Shown here: positions 1 to 12,421 of the stretch, one piece after another
Numbering within the stretch: position 1 is the first letter of the stretch
How the letters are laid out: every line of letters begins with the position of its first letter
Source of the DNA: Euphorbia lathyris
Taxonomy: Eukaryota; Streptophyta; Magnoliopsida; Malpighiales; Euphorbiaceae
DNA length: 64,000 nucleotides
Direction of reading: 5' to 3'
Assembly (NCBI RefSeq): GCF_963576675.1
Contig: NC_088913.1
Location: 91,635,001-91,699,000 of the forward strand
Program-made: the position numbers and the translations under genes
The notes under the pieces: generated by a model
The model's database searches: none
Told to the model about the DNA's origin: nothing
Seen by the model: only the letters and a program-made list of their open reading frames with translations

Positions 1-2003
1 TCATGACCGTGCATACGGCTTTATCCGTGACCGATACATACATGTATAGATCTTCTCCCTTCAAAGGTCGACTCATCATAGGTGGCTCTGTGAGGAACCG
101 TTTGATTCCTTCGAAGGCATTCTGACAATCTTCATTCCACTCGAATGCTTTTTGCTTCTTGATAACTTCGAAAAAAGGCTGACATCTACGAGCTGAGCAA
201 GAGATAAACCTGCCCAAGGCTATGATACGCCCGTTAAGGCGTTGTACTTCCCTGATATTCCGGGGCGCTTGCATCTCTAGGACTGCTTTGACCTTGTCAG
301 GATTTGGGCTAACTCCTTTTTCGCTGATCATGAATCCTAAAAATTTTCCATATGTGGCTCCAAAAGTGCATTTCTCGGGATTCAACTTGATGTTGTGGTG
401 CCGAAGTATGCCCAGTACCTCCTTTATATCCTCTGCATGCCTTTCTACAGTCGTGCTTTTAATGATCATATCATCTACGTAGACGGAATAATTACCACTC
501 TTATTGTCCGCGAATATCTTGTTCATCATCCTCTGATAGGTAGCTCCCACGTTCTTGAGCCCGAAGGGCATAACTTTGAAACAATAAGTGGCTTGATGCG
601 TTACGAACGAGGTCTTGATTCTATCCGAGGGCTCCATAGGGATTTGATGATAGCTAGACTTTACATCAGTAAAGGAATACATTGCGTGACCGGCAGTTCC
701 ATCTACAAGCATGTCTATGCATGGCAAAGGATAATTATCTTTGGGACAAGCTTTATTGAGATCTGTGAAGTCAATGCACATACGGTAAGATCCGCCAGCT
801 TTCTTGACTAGTACGACGTTTGCCAACCACTGGGTGTAAAGTACCTCCTCAATGGCATCCACCTTTTGGAGCTTGGCGATCTCTTCCTCAATCACTTTTT
901 GCCTTTCCGGACCATGGTTTCTCCGCTTCTGAGCCACAGGGACTGCATTTTTGTCGATGTTGAGTTTGTGGGTGATCACGTCTGGGCTAATTCCAGGGAG
1001 TATTTCATCCTTCCATACGAAGACATCTTCAGCTTCGCCGAGTACTTTGGTGATTGCATCTCTGATCTCGCCTTGTAGTCCTTTAGCTATCCGCACCTAC
1101 TTCTCCTCCGCCATAAGGTACATTTCGGTTTCGCCCAAAGCCATTGTAATGTGTTCCTCTTCATCTTCTTCCTTAGATTGAGGGCGAATCATTAAGGATG
1201 CAGAATATGTTTCCTGGGCCACCTTCTGACAACCTTTGACCATCACACATCCCTTGGCCGTGGGAATGTAGAGTGTTAGATGGCGAATAGAGATAAGAGC
1301 TGCAACTTCGGAGATAAAAGGTCATCCAAGGATAATATTGTAAGCTAGTTGTCCATCCAAGACCGAAAAATCCAAATCTCCTCTCCAAACTTGATCATCC
1401 CCAGTAAGCTCGCAATCCAAAGTAACCTGACCTTTCGTCTGAATGGTATGACCAGTGACTCCCAAGATATCGACCACAGTTGGTTCTACCCGGACATGAT
1501 CAATCTTGAGTTTGGCGAATGCTCCTCGGGTAATGATGTTACATGAACTTCCCGTATCAATCATTACCTGCCTCATTTCCCAACCTTCAACCATCATAGT
1601 GACGACCAGTGCATCCGCATGGGGTGCAATCTCTGGACCTGCATCTGAGAAAGGGCGATTTAATGATGTCCTACCAAGGGTGGTCGTCCTTGCCTTCTTC
1701 GATGTTGGCTGATAACCAGGTCCGCCAGCTATGACGTTAATGGTGCCTTTTCTCTTCTTCTTCGAGTCCTCCTTGGATCTATCATCTTCTTTTCCTTCCA
1801 TTTGGATGAACCGATCCAATTTACCTCTTTCAACGAGTCATTCGATTTTTCGAACTACCTCCCAGGAAGCATCCGCGTGGCCATTTTTCCTATGATATTT
1901 ACAATAATTTTTAGGAGTGGTTGTACCTGTGCGACCAGCACTTGATGGTGTAATTATCGGTGATTCAATCCTAGAGGAGGGATTTTGTCCTTCATTGGTC
2001 ATG
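1..2003 (-). pseudogene. Tat gag remnant, protease and reverse transcriptase (broken)
   Basis: Reading starts at ATG 2003, only about 60 bases after the LTR, and goes almost at once into the C-terminal gag motif (YCKYHRKNGH), so the capsid part of gag is missing. The last zinc-knuckle cysteine of that motif is also gone. Protease follows with active site IDTGSSCNI near 1530-1550, then RT with VYVDDMI near 465-485, and the beginning of RNase H at the window edge. In-frame stops lie near 1840 (TGA, probably from CGA), at 1322-1324 (TGA in the ILG-R-PF motif) and near 1096 (TAG). From about 1090 to base 1 the RT frame is open and runs off the window. The element could not make its own capsid as it stands. 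Confidence 0.82.
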
Positions 2004-2066
2004 ACGTTTCAATGTGAACGGAAAAATCCTTTATTTGATCAAGGATTCCACGCTCACCGCACCAAT

Positions 2067-2543
2067 TGATAACACTGGAAAAACTTCTGATCGGATCACG
2101 TCCCTGTGAGGCGCCGTTGGGATCGGCCGGGGACACTCCGATGCCAAAGTCAGTAGAATATATGGAGAATAAATCGTATTGATAAAGCTTAGGGAATGTA
2201 AGAGTAAGTGTACCTTGATAGCCCAGAAAGGTAGGCTATATATAGTTGAGGAATTCGTAACCTCTAGGTAAGTAGAAAGTCTCCATTAATGCTCATTTAA
2301 TGGTGGTTACAAGTTAGTTTTAATCTGGCGGTTTAAGACTATTAATGACTCATTTAATGATCATTTATGGCCGAGACGGCGGCCAGCCGTTATCTAGGCG
2401 AATGGAGAGATTCGCCTTAGAGATCCGCCAGCGGATCTCTTAGAGCTAATCCAGGGAGATCCGCCGGACGGCTTCCTTTGCTACGTGGCATACTTGAGGC
2501 AATTATCTCTTTTGGTCCTCATGATAATATCCCAATGTTATCA
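2067..2543 (-). repeat. 5' LTR of the Tat-type element
   Basis: The LTR ends form a perfect 7-bp inverted repeat, TGATAAC and GTTATCA (2067-2073 and 2537-2543). On the minus strand it runs from 2543 to 2067 and has a TATA-like stretch, tatatata, near 2237-2246. The bases following the LTR on the minus strand (2066 downwards, ATTGGTGCGG) are the expected primer-binding position; I could not assign a tRNA to them. Confidence 0.85.
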
Positions 2544-5500
2544 GAGTCATTCCTATTGGTGACTTAAATGCAGTACGGTATGCCCATAGCGCATTATTGA
2601 GTTTTTGTGACCAATCTTTTCTTGATGACGAAACAGTTTTCTCTAGAATCCATTTGAGTTCTCTATTTGAGATCTCCGCCTGACCATTTGACTGAGGATG
2701 GTATGGCGTTGACACGCAGTGGCGTACTCCATACCTTTTCATAAGCATATCAAAATTTCGATTTATGAAATGGGTACCGCCATCACTAACAACGAATCTA
2801 GGACAACCAAATCTACAAAATATATCGTCAAGAAAATTAACAACTACTTTAGAATCATTCGTAGGGGTTGCAATTGCTTCAACCCACTTCGAAACATAAT
2901 CAACGGCTACTAATATGTAAGTTTTACCATTGGAAGGCGGAAAAGGTCCCATGAAATCAATTCCCCACATGTCGAAGATTTCAACTTCCAATATGTTTGT
3001 GAGGGGCATCTCATCTTTCCTTCCTAAATTTCTCGTTCTTTGGCATTTATCACAACGAGTAATAAATGAACCAACGTCTTTAAACATCGTAGGGCAAAAG
3101 AAACCACATTCTAATATTTTAGCTACCGTTTTATTAACTCCATTATGTCCTCCATATGAGCTGGAATGACATTCCGTTATTATAGATTCATATTCATTTT
3201 CTCCAACACATCTCCTAATTATCCCGTCACCACATGATTTGAATAGAAAGGGATCTTCCCAAAAATATTGTTTAATATCGAAGAAAAATTTCCTCCTTTG
3301 TTGGAAAGATAATCCTTCCGGAACAATATCGGTTGCAAGATAATTAGCAAAATCTGCATACCATGGTGACATGATACTTTCTACCTGATAGAGATGTTCA
3401 TCGGGGAAATCATCTCGTATACCGATAGTTTCACCTATAGGACCGTTTTCATCTTCTAGTCTTGATAGATGATCGGCGACAAGGTTTTCCACTCCCTTTT
3501 TGTCTTTAATTTCTATATCAAATTCTTGTAACAACAAAACCCATCTAATCAGACGCGGTTTTGCATCTTTCTTAGCAAACAGATAACGTAAAGCTGCGTG
3601 ATCTGTATAAATAATAACTTTAGATCCTAACAAGTATGACCTAAACTTATCACATGCAAATACTACGGCTAACATCTCTTTTTCTATTGTTGTGTAATTT
3701 AACTGTGCACCGGACAATGTGTGACTTGCATAATAAATAACATGTAATCTTTTATCCTTTCTTTGACCTAAAACACATCCTACAGCTAGGTCACTTGCAT
3801 CACACATGATTTTAAAAGGCAAACCCCAATCGGGTTTAGCAATTATGGGTGCACTGACTAAAGTTGTTTTCAATGTTTCGAAAGCTTTAATGCAATCTTC
3901 ATTAAAATCGAAGGTTGAATCCTTCATAAGCAAATTAGTAAGTGGTTTGGAAATCACAGAAAAGTTTTTTATAAATCGTCTGTAAAAACCTGCATGTCCT
4001 AGAAATGATCTTACTCCCTTGACAGTTGTTGGTGGGGGTAATTTTTCTATTACTGAAGTTTTTGCTCTATCCACTTCTAATCCTTTTTCAGATATTTTAT
4101 GACCTAAAACAATTCCTTCGTCAACCATGAAATGGCATTTTTCCCAATTTAATACTAAATTCGTTTCTTCGCATCTAGAAAGAACTTTATCTAAGTTTTT
4201 TAAACATGCATCAAAAGAATCTCCATAAACTGAAAAATCATCCATAAATACTTCCATGATATCTTCGATGGAATCATTAAAAATTGCAGTCATACAACGT
4301 TGAAAAGTTGCTGGTGCATTACATAGACCACAAGGCATTCTTCTATATGCAAATGTTCCATAAGGACATGTGAAGGTTGTTTTATCTTGGTCATCCGGGT
4401 AAATATATATTTGAAAGAATCCGGAATAGCCATCAAGAAAACAATAGAATGCATGACCGGCTATTCTTTCGATCATTTGATCAATGAAAGGTAAAGGAAA
4501 ATGATCTTTCCTAGTTGCCTTATTTAGGTTCCTATAATCTATACAAACCCTCCAACCAGTGGTGGTTCGCGTAGGTATTAACTCTCCTTCATCATTCCTT
4601 ACTACAGTTATGCCTCCCTTTTTGGGTACACAATGGATTGGACTAACCCATTCACTATCCGAAATAGGATAAATGATTCCATTGTCTAAAAGTTTAGTAA
4701 TCTCATTTTTTACTACTTCTTTCATATTCGGATTTAAACGTCTTTGTCTATCTGCTTTAGGTGGCTTATCTTCTTCTAAGTGAATCCTATGCATTATAAC
4801 ACTAGGATTAATTCCTTTTAAATCTGAAATCTGCCATCCCATACTTCCTATTCTATTTCTAATAACGTCTTTCAATTTTTCTTCTTGATTTTCTGTTAAT
4901 TTGTTAAAGATGATTATAGGTAGAGTATCACTTCCGCCTAGGAAAGTGTATCTCAGATGGTTTGGTAATTCTTTAAGTTCTAATTTAGGTGGGACTACTA
5001 CTGAAGGCGGAACTGGTCCATCTTCTCGAATCAAAGGCTCTGGGTCCTTATCTTCTAATTCTTCACCCATTATAGGTTCTATTATTTCTTCTCTTTGAAT
5101 AATGTCATTAACACATTCTTCAATTAAATCAAGTTTCATACAGGCGAAATCCTCCATAGGATATTTCATTGCTTGATTCATATCGAACTCGATCTTATCG
5201 TCACCTATTCGTAAAACTACTTTTCCTTCCGACACATCAACTAGAGCATGTCCCGTGTTCATGAACGGTCTACCAAAGATTAGCGGACAATTAACATCAT
5301 AAGCAAAATCTAAGATAACAAAGTCAGTAGGAAAAATAAATTTGTCAACTTTCACCAAATCGTCTTCAATTATACCATATGGTCTTTTAGTGGATTGATC
5401 CGCTAATTGCAAAACCATATTGGTACGTTTGATGTCTTCTTTTAGACCTAATTGTTCAAAAATAGACAATGGCATCAACTTTATACTAGCTACTAAATCA

Positions 5501-7347
5501 CAAAGACAACTTGGGAATTCCATATTTCCCAATTTACACGGAATAGTAAAGCATCCGGGATCTTTGAATTTAGTAGGTAATTTGCTTGATACTATCGAAC
5601 TACAATCTTCAGAAAGTGAAATGGATGAAATTCCTTCCCAACTAATCTTTTTTGAAATTAAATCTTTCAAGAATTTTCCATAGTTAGGAATTTGCGTAAT
5701 TGCATCCATGAATGTTAAATTTATATGCAAATTCTTAAGTTTATCTAAAAATGATAAAAGTTGTTTATCATGGTCTTTATTTCGGACCCTGTGTGGAAAA
5801 GGTGGCTTTGGTACAAAAGGTTTCATACTAGAGTCAATTGGTGTATCTTTTTGTTTTAATGTATCTTCTTTGGATTTTGGTAAATCATTTCCAGGTAAAG
5901 TTGAATTTCCGGGCATTTCCGGACCTAAGTAGTTTTTCCCTGAACGAAGAGTGATAGCCTTAACATGCTCTTTCGGATTTTCTTCCGTTTGGCTGGGAAG
6001 ACTTCCCTCTTTGCGGGATGGAATTGATTTAGCAAGTTGTCCAATTTGAACCTCCAAATTATGGATGCTAGATGATTGGTTTTTGATAAGCTGATCGAAT
6101 TTACTTTCGATCCGTTTAAAACCATCGTCTTGATTACTTACCTTTCCATTCATAGCATCTATAAATTTGTCGATTTTTGAAGATAAAGTGCTAATCGTAT
6201 CTCTTGTTTGATTTTGATAATTATTTACACGATATTGATTAGCATTTGCATTATTATTATTATTACTATCTTTCCAATTAAAGTTAGGATGATTTCTCCA
6301 TCCAGGATTATAAGTATTAGAATAGGGATTAGTAGTTTGGTTTTGTCCTTGGACAAAATTTACCTGTTCTATCTCATTCATACCTTCGTAATCAATATCT
6401 GTCTGGATCGGATCATTAGGATCGCACGGTGCCATAAACTTATCAATTTTGTGCGATAAGGCAGAAAATTGGGCTTGTAACATCGCAACTGGATCAAGAT
6501 TCATTATACCTTTAACTGATGATGTACCTGAGGATGATGGTTTCGCCATTGGTATATGTCCACGCTCTGCGGGCCACATACTGCTGTTGATTGCCATTTC
6601 CTCCAAAAGTTCTCTTGCTTGGACGGACGTCTTCTTTATAAATAACCCTCCAGACATAGCATCTAATGAACCTCTAGTCGTAGGATTTAATCCATTATAG
6701 AATGTCTGCATTAAAAGTGCATCTGGCAATTGGTGGTGTGGGCATAAACGTTGAAGTTCTTTCAAACGTTCCCAAGCTTCATAAAGAGTTTCATTATCAT
6801 TTTGGGTAAAAGATGTCAACTCTTTGATGACTCTTGCTGTTTTTGCTAAAGGAAAATATTTTGATAAAAACGCTTGGGCTAATTGGTCCCAAGTTTCAAA
6901 TGTTGCAGCAGGCATAGAAGTTAACCGAATTTTTGCCTTGTCCTTCAAAGTGAAAGGAAAGAGGCGATGTTTGATTGCTTCGGCTGTTACATCAGTAATT
7001 TTAAAAGTGTCACAAATTTCTAAGAAATTTGTCAAATGGGCATTAGGGTTTTCGTTAGGTAGTCCGTAAAACGTTACGTTATTTTGCAACATATTAAGCA
7101 AAGCAGGCTTAATTTCAAATTGATTTGCGTTTATACGGGGTCTAACTACACTATTAGTTACACCGGCCATTCCTGGCCTAGCATAATCCATAAGTGTCGG
7201 TGGATCGGCCATATTTTCTGGCTGGAATACTTTGGTTTTTAAGGGTGTTTGGTTTTTGCTTTTGTTTTTCTTGTTTTTCTTAAGTGTTCTTTCAATTTCT
7301 GGATCAAGAGGGTCTGGTGGCGTGCCCGAACTTCGCGAACTGCGCAT
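2503..7347 (-). CDS. Athila-1 gag-pol polyprotein, truncated in integrase
   Basis: One frame of 1614 codons encodes the capsid and replication enzymes of the element. Rough residue positions: plant retrotransposon Gag domain 100-230 ([23 protein letters not shown]); Asn-rich linker near 360 with no zinc knuckle seen; protease near 617; RT 850-1050 with the FMDDF active site near 1036; RNase H from about 1180 ([10 protein letters not shown]); integrase with HHCC finger 1395-1440 and the D, D and E residues in [16 protein letters not shown] and QAEISNRE. The last 13 codons are read from the inserted Tat LTR. The start is the ATG after the leader of about 170 bases that follows the primer site. 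Odd points: the protease motif reads CDLVAS where Athila-2 has CDLGAS, and an RT motif reads MPCGL where Athila-2 has MPFGL. Either change could inactivate the enzyme. Confidence 0.9.
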   Translation of the reverse strand: MRSSRSSGTPPDPLDPEIERTLKKNKKNKSKNQTPLKTKVFQPENMADPPTLMDYARPGMAGVTNSVVRPRINANQFEIKPALLNMLQNNVTFYGLPNENPNAHLTNFLEICDTFKITDVTAEAIKHRLFPFTLKDKAKIRLTSMPAATFETWDQLAQAFLSKYFPLAKTARVIKELTSFTQNDNETLYEAWERLKELQRLCPHHQLPDALLMQTFYNGLNPTTRGSLDAMSGGLFIKKTSVQARELLEEMAINSSMWPAERGHIPMAKPSSSGTSSVKGIMNLDPVAMLQAQFSALSHKIDKFMAPCDPNDPIQTDIDYEGMNEIEQVNFVQGQNQTTNPYSNTYNPGWRNHPNFNWKDSNNNNNANANQYRVNNYQNQTRDTISTLSSKIDKFIDAMNGKVSNQDDGFKRIESKFDQLIKNQSSSIHNLEVQIGQLAKSIPSRKEGSLPSQTEENPKEHVKAITLRSGKNYLGPEMPGNSTLPGNDLPKSKEDTLKQKDTPIDSSMKPFVPKPPFPHRVRNKDHDKQLLSFLDKLKNLHINLTFMDAITQIPNYGKFLKDLISKKISWEGISSISLSEDCSSIVSSKLPTKFKDPGCFTIPCKLGNMEFPSCLCDLVASIKLMPLSIFEQLGLKEDIKRTNMVLQLADQSTKRPYGIIEDDLVKVDKFIFPTDFVILDFAYDVNCPLIFGRPFMNTGHALVDVSEGKVVLRIGDDKIEFDMNQAMKYPMEDFACMKLDLIEECVNDIIQREEIIEPIMGEELEDKDPEPLIREDGPVPPSVVVPPKLELKELPNHLRYTFLGGSDTLPIIIFNKLTENQEEKLKDVIRNRIGSMGWQISDLKGINPSVIMHRIHLEEDKPPKADRQRRLNPNMKEVVKNEITKLLDNGIIYPISDSEWVSPIHCVPKKGGITVVRNDEGELIPTRTTTGWRVCIDYRNLNKATRKDHFPLPFIDQMIERIAGHAFYCFLDGYSGFFQIYIYPDDQDKTTFTCPYGTFAYRRMPCGLCNAPATFQRCMTAIFNDSIEDIMEVFMDDFSVYGDSFDACLKNLDKVLSRCEETNLVLNWEKCHFMVDEGIVLGHKISEKGLEVDRAKTSVIEKLPPPTTVKGVRSFLGHAGFYRRFIKNFSVISKPLTNLLMKDSTFDFNEDCIKAFETLKTTLVSAPIIAKPDWGLPFKIMCDASDLAVGCVLGQRKDKRLHVIYYASHTLSGAQLNYTTIEKEMLAVVFACDKFRSYLLGSKVIIYTDHAALRYLFAKKDAKPRLIRWVLLLQEFDIEIKDKKGVENLVADHLSRLEDENGPIGETIGIRDDFPDEHLYQVESIMSPWYADFANYLATDIVPEGLSFQQRRKFFFDIKQYFWEDPFLFKSCGDGIIRRCVGENEYESIITECHSSSYGGHNGVNKTVAKILECGFFCPTMFKDVGSFITRCDKCQRTRNLGRKDEMPLTNILEVEIFDMWGIDFMGPFPPSNGKTYILVAVDYVSKWVEAIATPTNDSKVVVNFLDDIFCRFGCPRFVVSDGGTHFINRNFDMLMKRYGVRHCVSTPYHPQSNGQAEISNRELKWILEKTVSSSRKDWSQKLNNALWAYRTAFKSPIGMTLITLGYYHEDQKR

Positions 7348-7517
7348 GAACTTGAAATTGTTACACGAACCAAACTACCTTCAAAACAAAATTGAAAACA
7401 AATATGTTACATAAACTGAAAATAAATAAAATATAAAAGTTGTATAAAAATAATGTGTAAACCTAGATTCGAAAATAAAATACGAAAAATAAAAATTTTG
7501 TCAAAAATTTTGGCGTA

Positions 7518-7535
7518 TCCCCGGCAACGGCGCCA
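7518..7535 (-). other. Primer-binding site of Athila-1 (tRNA-Asp type)
   Basis: On the minus strand the 18 bases TGGCGCCGTTGCCGGGGA match the tRNA-Asp-type primer site known for Athila elements. They lie six bases after the LTR end at 7542, which fixes the LTR boundary. Confidence 0.85.
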
Positions 7536-7541
7536 AAAACT

Positions 7542-9114
7542 TGTTGAGCGATTTCCGCAAGTGCACGGTTTCGCTTGTAGTAATAAAAATATCGATCCCA
7601 CAGGGATACGTTTTTTAACGAAAAACTTATTTTTGAATTTATTAATTTCGAACTTGTTAGATTTACTATTAATTGTAAATGAAAAGTGTAATTTGTCTAA
7701 TTGAATTTGGGAAAAATAATTGTTTAATTGAATTTGAGGACTTTGAGTATTTGAAAATGCTGGAATAAGATTTTATATTAGAATATATCGATTGTTAGAA
7801 AGATCTTCTGATTTAGGGATGAATTTTACAAAACATGAACATTTAGAACTTTTTAGAAAAACAAATGAATGTATTCATTTGCATTAAGCAAAGAAAACAA
7901 CTTAAACTTTATATCAATTATGATGATGAAATAAATGACGGAACCTCTAATTAATTGGCTTTGAACGCGACAAAACCCTTTCGGGATAGTTGCCCTTAAT
8001 CAAATTAAAACTCTTTCGAGATGATAATTTGCCTAAGTGTTCAACAAAGTTTCCTTGTAAAGATTTTGAATTTAACTACGTATTAATGAAAACACCAGCA
8101 TCACTTTAGTGGATTGGTTACCATAAGTGCTGCATAACGATTTATCGAATAGAACGGACTTTATTAGATGAAATATAAATTGATACAAGTTTACAGAGAA
8201 CATGGAGCATCGAGTTCTTCGAGGGCGTGCAAGTGAACGGCTGATCAGTCATTTCCTTGGGTTTCCTTAGAGGTTGTCAGGCTCAGGGGCGAACACTCTA
8301 CTCAATCTTCTCGCTGTAACTTCGTAATAGGGATTCGGTCGGCCACTACCATGATGCAAACTAAAACTGGAACAATGTCTAAACGCTACTGAGTTGTAAT
8401 TAAATTATAAACAATATGTGTACCTCATCTTGTTTTGTACAGAATCTAATTTCTAACTCTCGAATTGCTTTTACTTAGAACTTAGACATTAGTTCTACGC
8501 TCTGATTCTATATCTATATTACATAACATTTCATCTCATACTCCTCAACATCAACTCTTTATTTATAGATGTTGAAGGGTTGTGTTTGAAGTGATGTGTC
8601 CTTTGTGAAAAATTGTATCCGTTGGTTAAGAGTCGTGTCCGTTGTGAAAGGACGTCTTTATCCACTTGAACGAACGCGTTTCTTGGATTTCAACATGTGT
8701 TAAATGCATTTGGCAGAATTTCTGCACTTACCGAGGATGGGAATCCTCGGCCGTGAATGGGGGAGCATTAAGTTGAGCTTTGGACGAAGGGAGGAAATAT
8801 CTGAACCATACGTGTCGCGGCCCCGGGTGGGGGATTCGCTGTCGCGGCATGGTGAGTTTTCCATTTCTTTGCTTTCGTTCGTGTCCTCGACTTGGTGCTT
8901 TCGATTTACGTCGTCTTTGACTCCTTTTGTAGGGTTTTTCTTCTATTTTAGATCCTTTTTCGTTCCTATTTGGATTTTACCAAATATTTAGGTACCTTGC
9001 AAGAAAGAAAGATATTCGAAAGTAAAAGTAATCTAAACGGATATAAACAACACAGATTTGTAATAAAAATGATGTAAATATTAATGATATTTTAGGTATA
9101 TTTTGGGCTTAACA
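7542..9114 (-). repeat. 5' LTR of Athila-1
   Basis: About 1.57 kb with termini TGTTGAGC and GCTTAACA (plus-strand view), a near-perfect 8-bp inverted repeat ending in TG and CA. A minus-strand TATA box lies at 8563-8571. The LTR is bounded by the primer site on one side and by foreign LTR sequence (Athila-2 family) from 9115. It holds only short frames that I do not regard as genes. Confidence 0.82.
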
Positions 9115-9565
9115 AGGCCCCTGAGGGCCTGGTCGGCGAGCTGGCATAGCCAGTTCGTCGAGCAGTCTTGCCCGATACGCCCACGTGCGGTCGCCGAATG
9201 CCAAAAATGTGTTTTTCGCCCAAACTTATCCCTGTGCATGCACAAAAACTCCAGATAACATTAGTCCAAAGGCTAAATTGACCCGCCAATTGCTTATTTT
9301 GAGCAAACGCTTCATTCGGTGCGACTTTTGACGGATCAATTAGCTTCAAAAGATAACGGAATTATAATACGCATGCTATTTTGGCCGTATTTGCCTAAAT
9401 TGATCACAAAACGAGCCTAAACAACGAAAAGTAAATAAAACGTTTCCAATTTCTAACTAACTCACACAAAAGCATTTAAATGCGAGAATTGCTCGCTTAT
9501 TAACTAAATAACGCTAGAACCGTCCTAAAACCGTACCCAAAGATAGGGTTTTTTGACCCCTATCA
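9115..9565 (-). repeat. Truncated LTR of the Athila array
   Basis: Matches about 16850-17289 closely, including the G+C-rich dyad motifs and the U3 start (TGATAGGGGTC on the minus strand, ending at 9565). The rest of this LTR is cut off by the insertion of Athila-1 at 9114/9115 and should resume to the left of the window. Confidence 0.82.
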
Positions 9566-11114
9566 AACCACCTCGCACTTAAAACTTTACTTGTCCCCAA
9601 GTAAACCAAAAAACTAAGCCCGCAATCACAAGCAAGCTAGAAAACCTCCCGGTTTGACTAGGTGCTTGACACAATTTCGAGCATCTGTAATCACATGCAT
9701 TCGGAAATACAAAGTAGAGACACGATATCCAAAAGCCGCATTTCAATTATCATAGGTCATATGTTTTAAGAAAAAGGACACATGTTCAATTAAACGAGCT
9801 TGAGGGGATTGCTAAGTAAAACTCCTCACCATAGGTAGTTCACTCATTTCACACAATTTTGGTGGCTAAAGTGTTTACTCTCGGCTTATGTTCTTGCTTA
9901 GGATTACATTGATTTTGCACATTCATCCGAGTTCATCTACTATGCTATATGACTCCGACGATATCAAAAACAGCCTCGAATTGGGGTTGTAATGTGGTTA
10001 GAGGGTTGAAGGTACAACAAGGGTTAATAGTTCTAGCGCTAGAAAAACAAAGTTCAAATGGCTTTAGCAAATATGAAGTGACTGAGCTTTTTATTCATTC
10101 ATTATTCTCTTTTTAGGATGTTTTCTTGAGACGTTTTGATTTTAAGAACTGGGGAATGAAGTTCTCCCTTTTTGTTCGTCTCTTTTCTTTTCTTTTCTTT
10201 TTCTGTTTTTCTGTTTTTCTTTTTTTTTCCTTTTTGGGATAGTGATGCTCATTCACTTCTTAGCCTTTTGGCTTGCTACTATGATGCCATAAATAAAGAT
10301 AAAGCGCTAGAAACGACAAAGGCTCGATGTGAGCTTTGCAAAAACTTAGGGTTAAGTAGCAAACCAAGTGATGGTTTGCAAAAATTGGGTTAGAACGAAA
10401 GAAAAATCTATAAACTACAAAAATATAGGCTCAAAGGGGCTTCCTAGAGTGGATGAAAAAGAGAAAATAAGGTAAAGAAAATGGTTAATTCTAATGAGGC
10501 TGATTTCATCGTTTATCATCTCAAATCATTGCATGTAGGTTCAACACAGCATTAGGTGCAAAATCTGTAATCTTTCCACAAGTCAAAGCATTCACACAAA
10601 AATGTCAAGAAAAAGAGTTTTTTGATGTTCGCTCTTAGGCTCAAATTCAACTCACAATTCTTTGGGTTTCAATTTTGTGTTTACTAGTTCTCCCCAAACT
10701 CAAGTTTAACATTACAATCTTCTATTCTTAAGTTATATACCTAAGTAATGATTTTAGCATTTCTTCAAAAGTAGGGTCTAAATGCAAACTTTAGCTCATG
10801 CTTTTACAGATACAAGGATTGTGTCCTACACCTAAACTAGTTGTCATGCAATCTTAGATTCGGTTCTCAGCCCTCAAGGACAAATAACAAAGTTTTGATT
10901 CGAAGGAGGTTCACGATTTTAGGTCCTAAACATGCAAAACATAAATAAAACCCGAAAAACGCTAAACTAAACTAGACACGACGCAATAAAAATTTATACA
11001 ATTTTTGTAAGTTTGTCTACCCCTCATCCTCACACTAAAAATATGCAATAAGTTCCAACATTGCATCACAAACCATAAAGTACAAGTGCAAAAAGTTAGG
11101 GTGGAGAAGACAAC
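9566..11114 (-). other. Non-coding 3' region of Athila-2
   Basis: About 1.55 kb lies between the integrase stop and the 3' LTR, with no frame I can support. On the minus strand the bases just before the LTR (aagtgcgaggtggttt, 9566 upwards) are a weak polypurine tract. A strongly pyrimidine-rich run (tctttt/tctgttttt repeats) lies at 10165-10235. Many Athila elements carry a third ORF here; this one does not. The first 760 bases recur at 17290-18044. Confidence 0.7.
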
Positions 11115-12334
11115 TTACTGATCGGCCGGGGGAGGTCTGATTGTCCACAGGCGCAAAACTTGTACGTCTGAATTATCTTTGCCAAGATAAATCTTAAGAC
11201 GGTGCCCGTTTACTTTCTGGGTGATCCTATCCTTCCCCTCGATTTCAACCATCCCAGAGGGGTGCGTGTTGATGACTGAGAATGGCCTGTACCATCTACT
11301 TTTGAGTTTGCCAGGGAAGAATCTCAATCGGGAGTTGTATAAAAGCACTTGGTCGCCTATTTGAAAGGTTTTCTTTTGTACTTTCCTATCATGCACCCTT
11401 TTGGTCCGCTCTTTGTATAGCTTGGCGTTCTCGTAGGAATTGTACCGGAGCTCATCCAGTTTGTGCAGCTGAGTTAACCGTAGTTCACCTGAAAGGTTAT
11501 GGTCAAAATTTAGATATTTCAATGCCCAGTATGCCTTATGTTCTAATTCAACAGGTAGGTGGCAAGATTTAACGAAAACTAAACGATAGGGGGACATTCC
11601 TATGGGAGTCTTAAAAGCTGTCCGGTATGCCCAAAGGGCATCATCCATCTTAAGGCTCCAGTCTTTTCTAGCATTCCCTACTGTTTTCTCAAGAATACGT
11701 TTCAGCTCTCTATTTGACATTTCTACCTGACCACTCGTCTGAGGGTGGTAGGGTGTTGCAACCCTATGAGCTACGCCATACTTTTGGAGCAAGATGTCAA
11801 ATTGTCTATTGCAGAAATGGGACCCCCCCATCACTGATAATGGTCCGGGGGTGCCAAATCTGGTAAAAATATTCTTTTTTAGGAATCTCATCACCATTCG
11901 AGCATCATTTGTGGGTAGAGCTTCTACTTCTACCCATTTGGAAACATAGTCAATCGCCACAAGAATGTATTGGTTGTTGTGTGACATGGGGAAGGGTCCA
12001 ATGAAATCTATGCCCCAAACATCAAATAGCTCACACACGAGTATGCCCTGTTGAAGCATTTCATTCCTCCTATAGATATTCCCTACTCTCTGAGATGCAT
12101 CGCAGTACTTAACATAGTTATTAACATCTTTATGCATTGTGGCCACCAAAACCCAATTTGGAGGATTTTCGCCACTGTCCTATCTGGCCCGAAGTGGCCA
12201 CCCGGTTCCCTAGAATGACACATATTAATCACTGAATCTACCTCCTCTTCAAGTATACATATCCTAATTATGCCATCAGTGCAGAATCGAAACAAATATG
12301 GTTCTTCCCAAAAGTATTGTTTGTTCTCAAACAT
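11115..12334 (-). pseudogene. Athila-2 integrase (frameshifted)
   Basis: The integrase inserts element cDNA into the genome. The first part (12334 to about 12140) shows the HHCC region up to GFWWP; a frameshift near 12140 moves to the frame that ends at 11115. The core begins with GIDFIGPF (first Asp) and contains QVEMSNRE (Glu), followed by the Athila tail GMSPYRLV and a basic C-terminal domain. The second catalytic Asp is missing from the reading frame: around 11820-11850 a run of five C on the minus strand appears one base short and a run of seven G one base long, so about ten residues are read out of frame before the frame is regained at GGSHF. Confidence 0.85.
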
Positions 12335-12421
12335 AAACTTACGTTTTTTGCTTGCATCTAAATTAGGGGGAAGAATGTTACCGACTTTGTAGTTCGTGAT
12401 GTCTGCAAACCAGGGGAGAGA

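Larger units (their letters stand above)
1..2543 (-). mobile_element. Tat-type Ty3/gypsy retrotransposon, 5' half
   Basis: This is a minus-strand LTR retrotransposon whose 3' part runs off the left edge. In order on the minus strand it holds a 477-bp LTR (2543 to 2067), a short leader, a gag remnant, an aspartic protease and a reverse transcriptase that continues beyond base 1. The RT motif CIDFTDLNKACPKDNYP is typical of the Tat branch rather than Athila. Its LTR starts exactly where the integrase frame of the neighbouring Athila element stops matching its family, so it inserted into that element. The 5 bases beyond the LTR, GAGTC at 2544-2548, are the candidate target duplication; the partner lies outside the window. 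Confidence 0.88.
2544..9114 (-). mobile_element. Athila-1, Athila-type Ty3/gypsy retrotransposon (3' end split off)
   Basis: On the minus strand: 5' LTR 9114 to 7542, tRNA-Asp type primer-binding site, a single long gag-pol frame and an abrupt end in the integrase at 2544, where the Tat LTR begins. The rest of the integrase, the 3' region and the 3' LTR should lie to the left of the window beyond the Tat element. On the right, base 9115 begins a truncated LTR of the Athila array, so Athila-1 inserted into that LTR. AGGCC at 9115-9119 is the candidate target duplication. The uninterrupted 1614-codon frame marks it as younger than the elements around it. Confidence 0.87.

Noticed and set aside
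9092..9349. Conserved 70-85 codon frame in the three Athila-array LTRs (also near 16839-17072 and 31250-31459)
   Set aside because: It is kept because the LTRs are copies of one another; it lies in U3 upstream of the TATA box and its length differs by copy.
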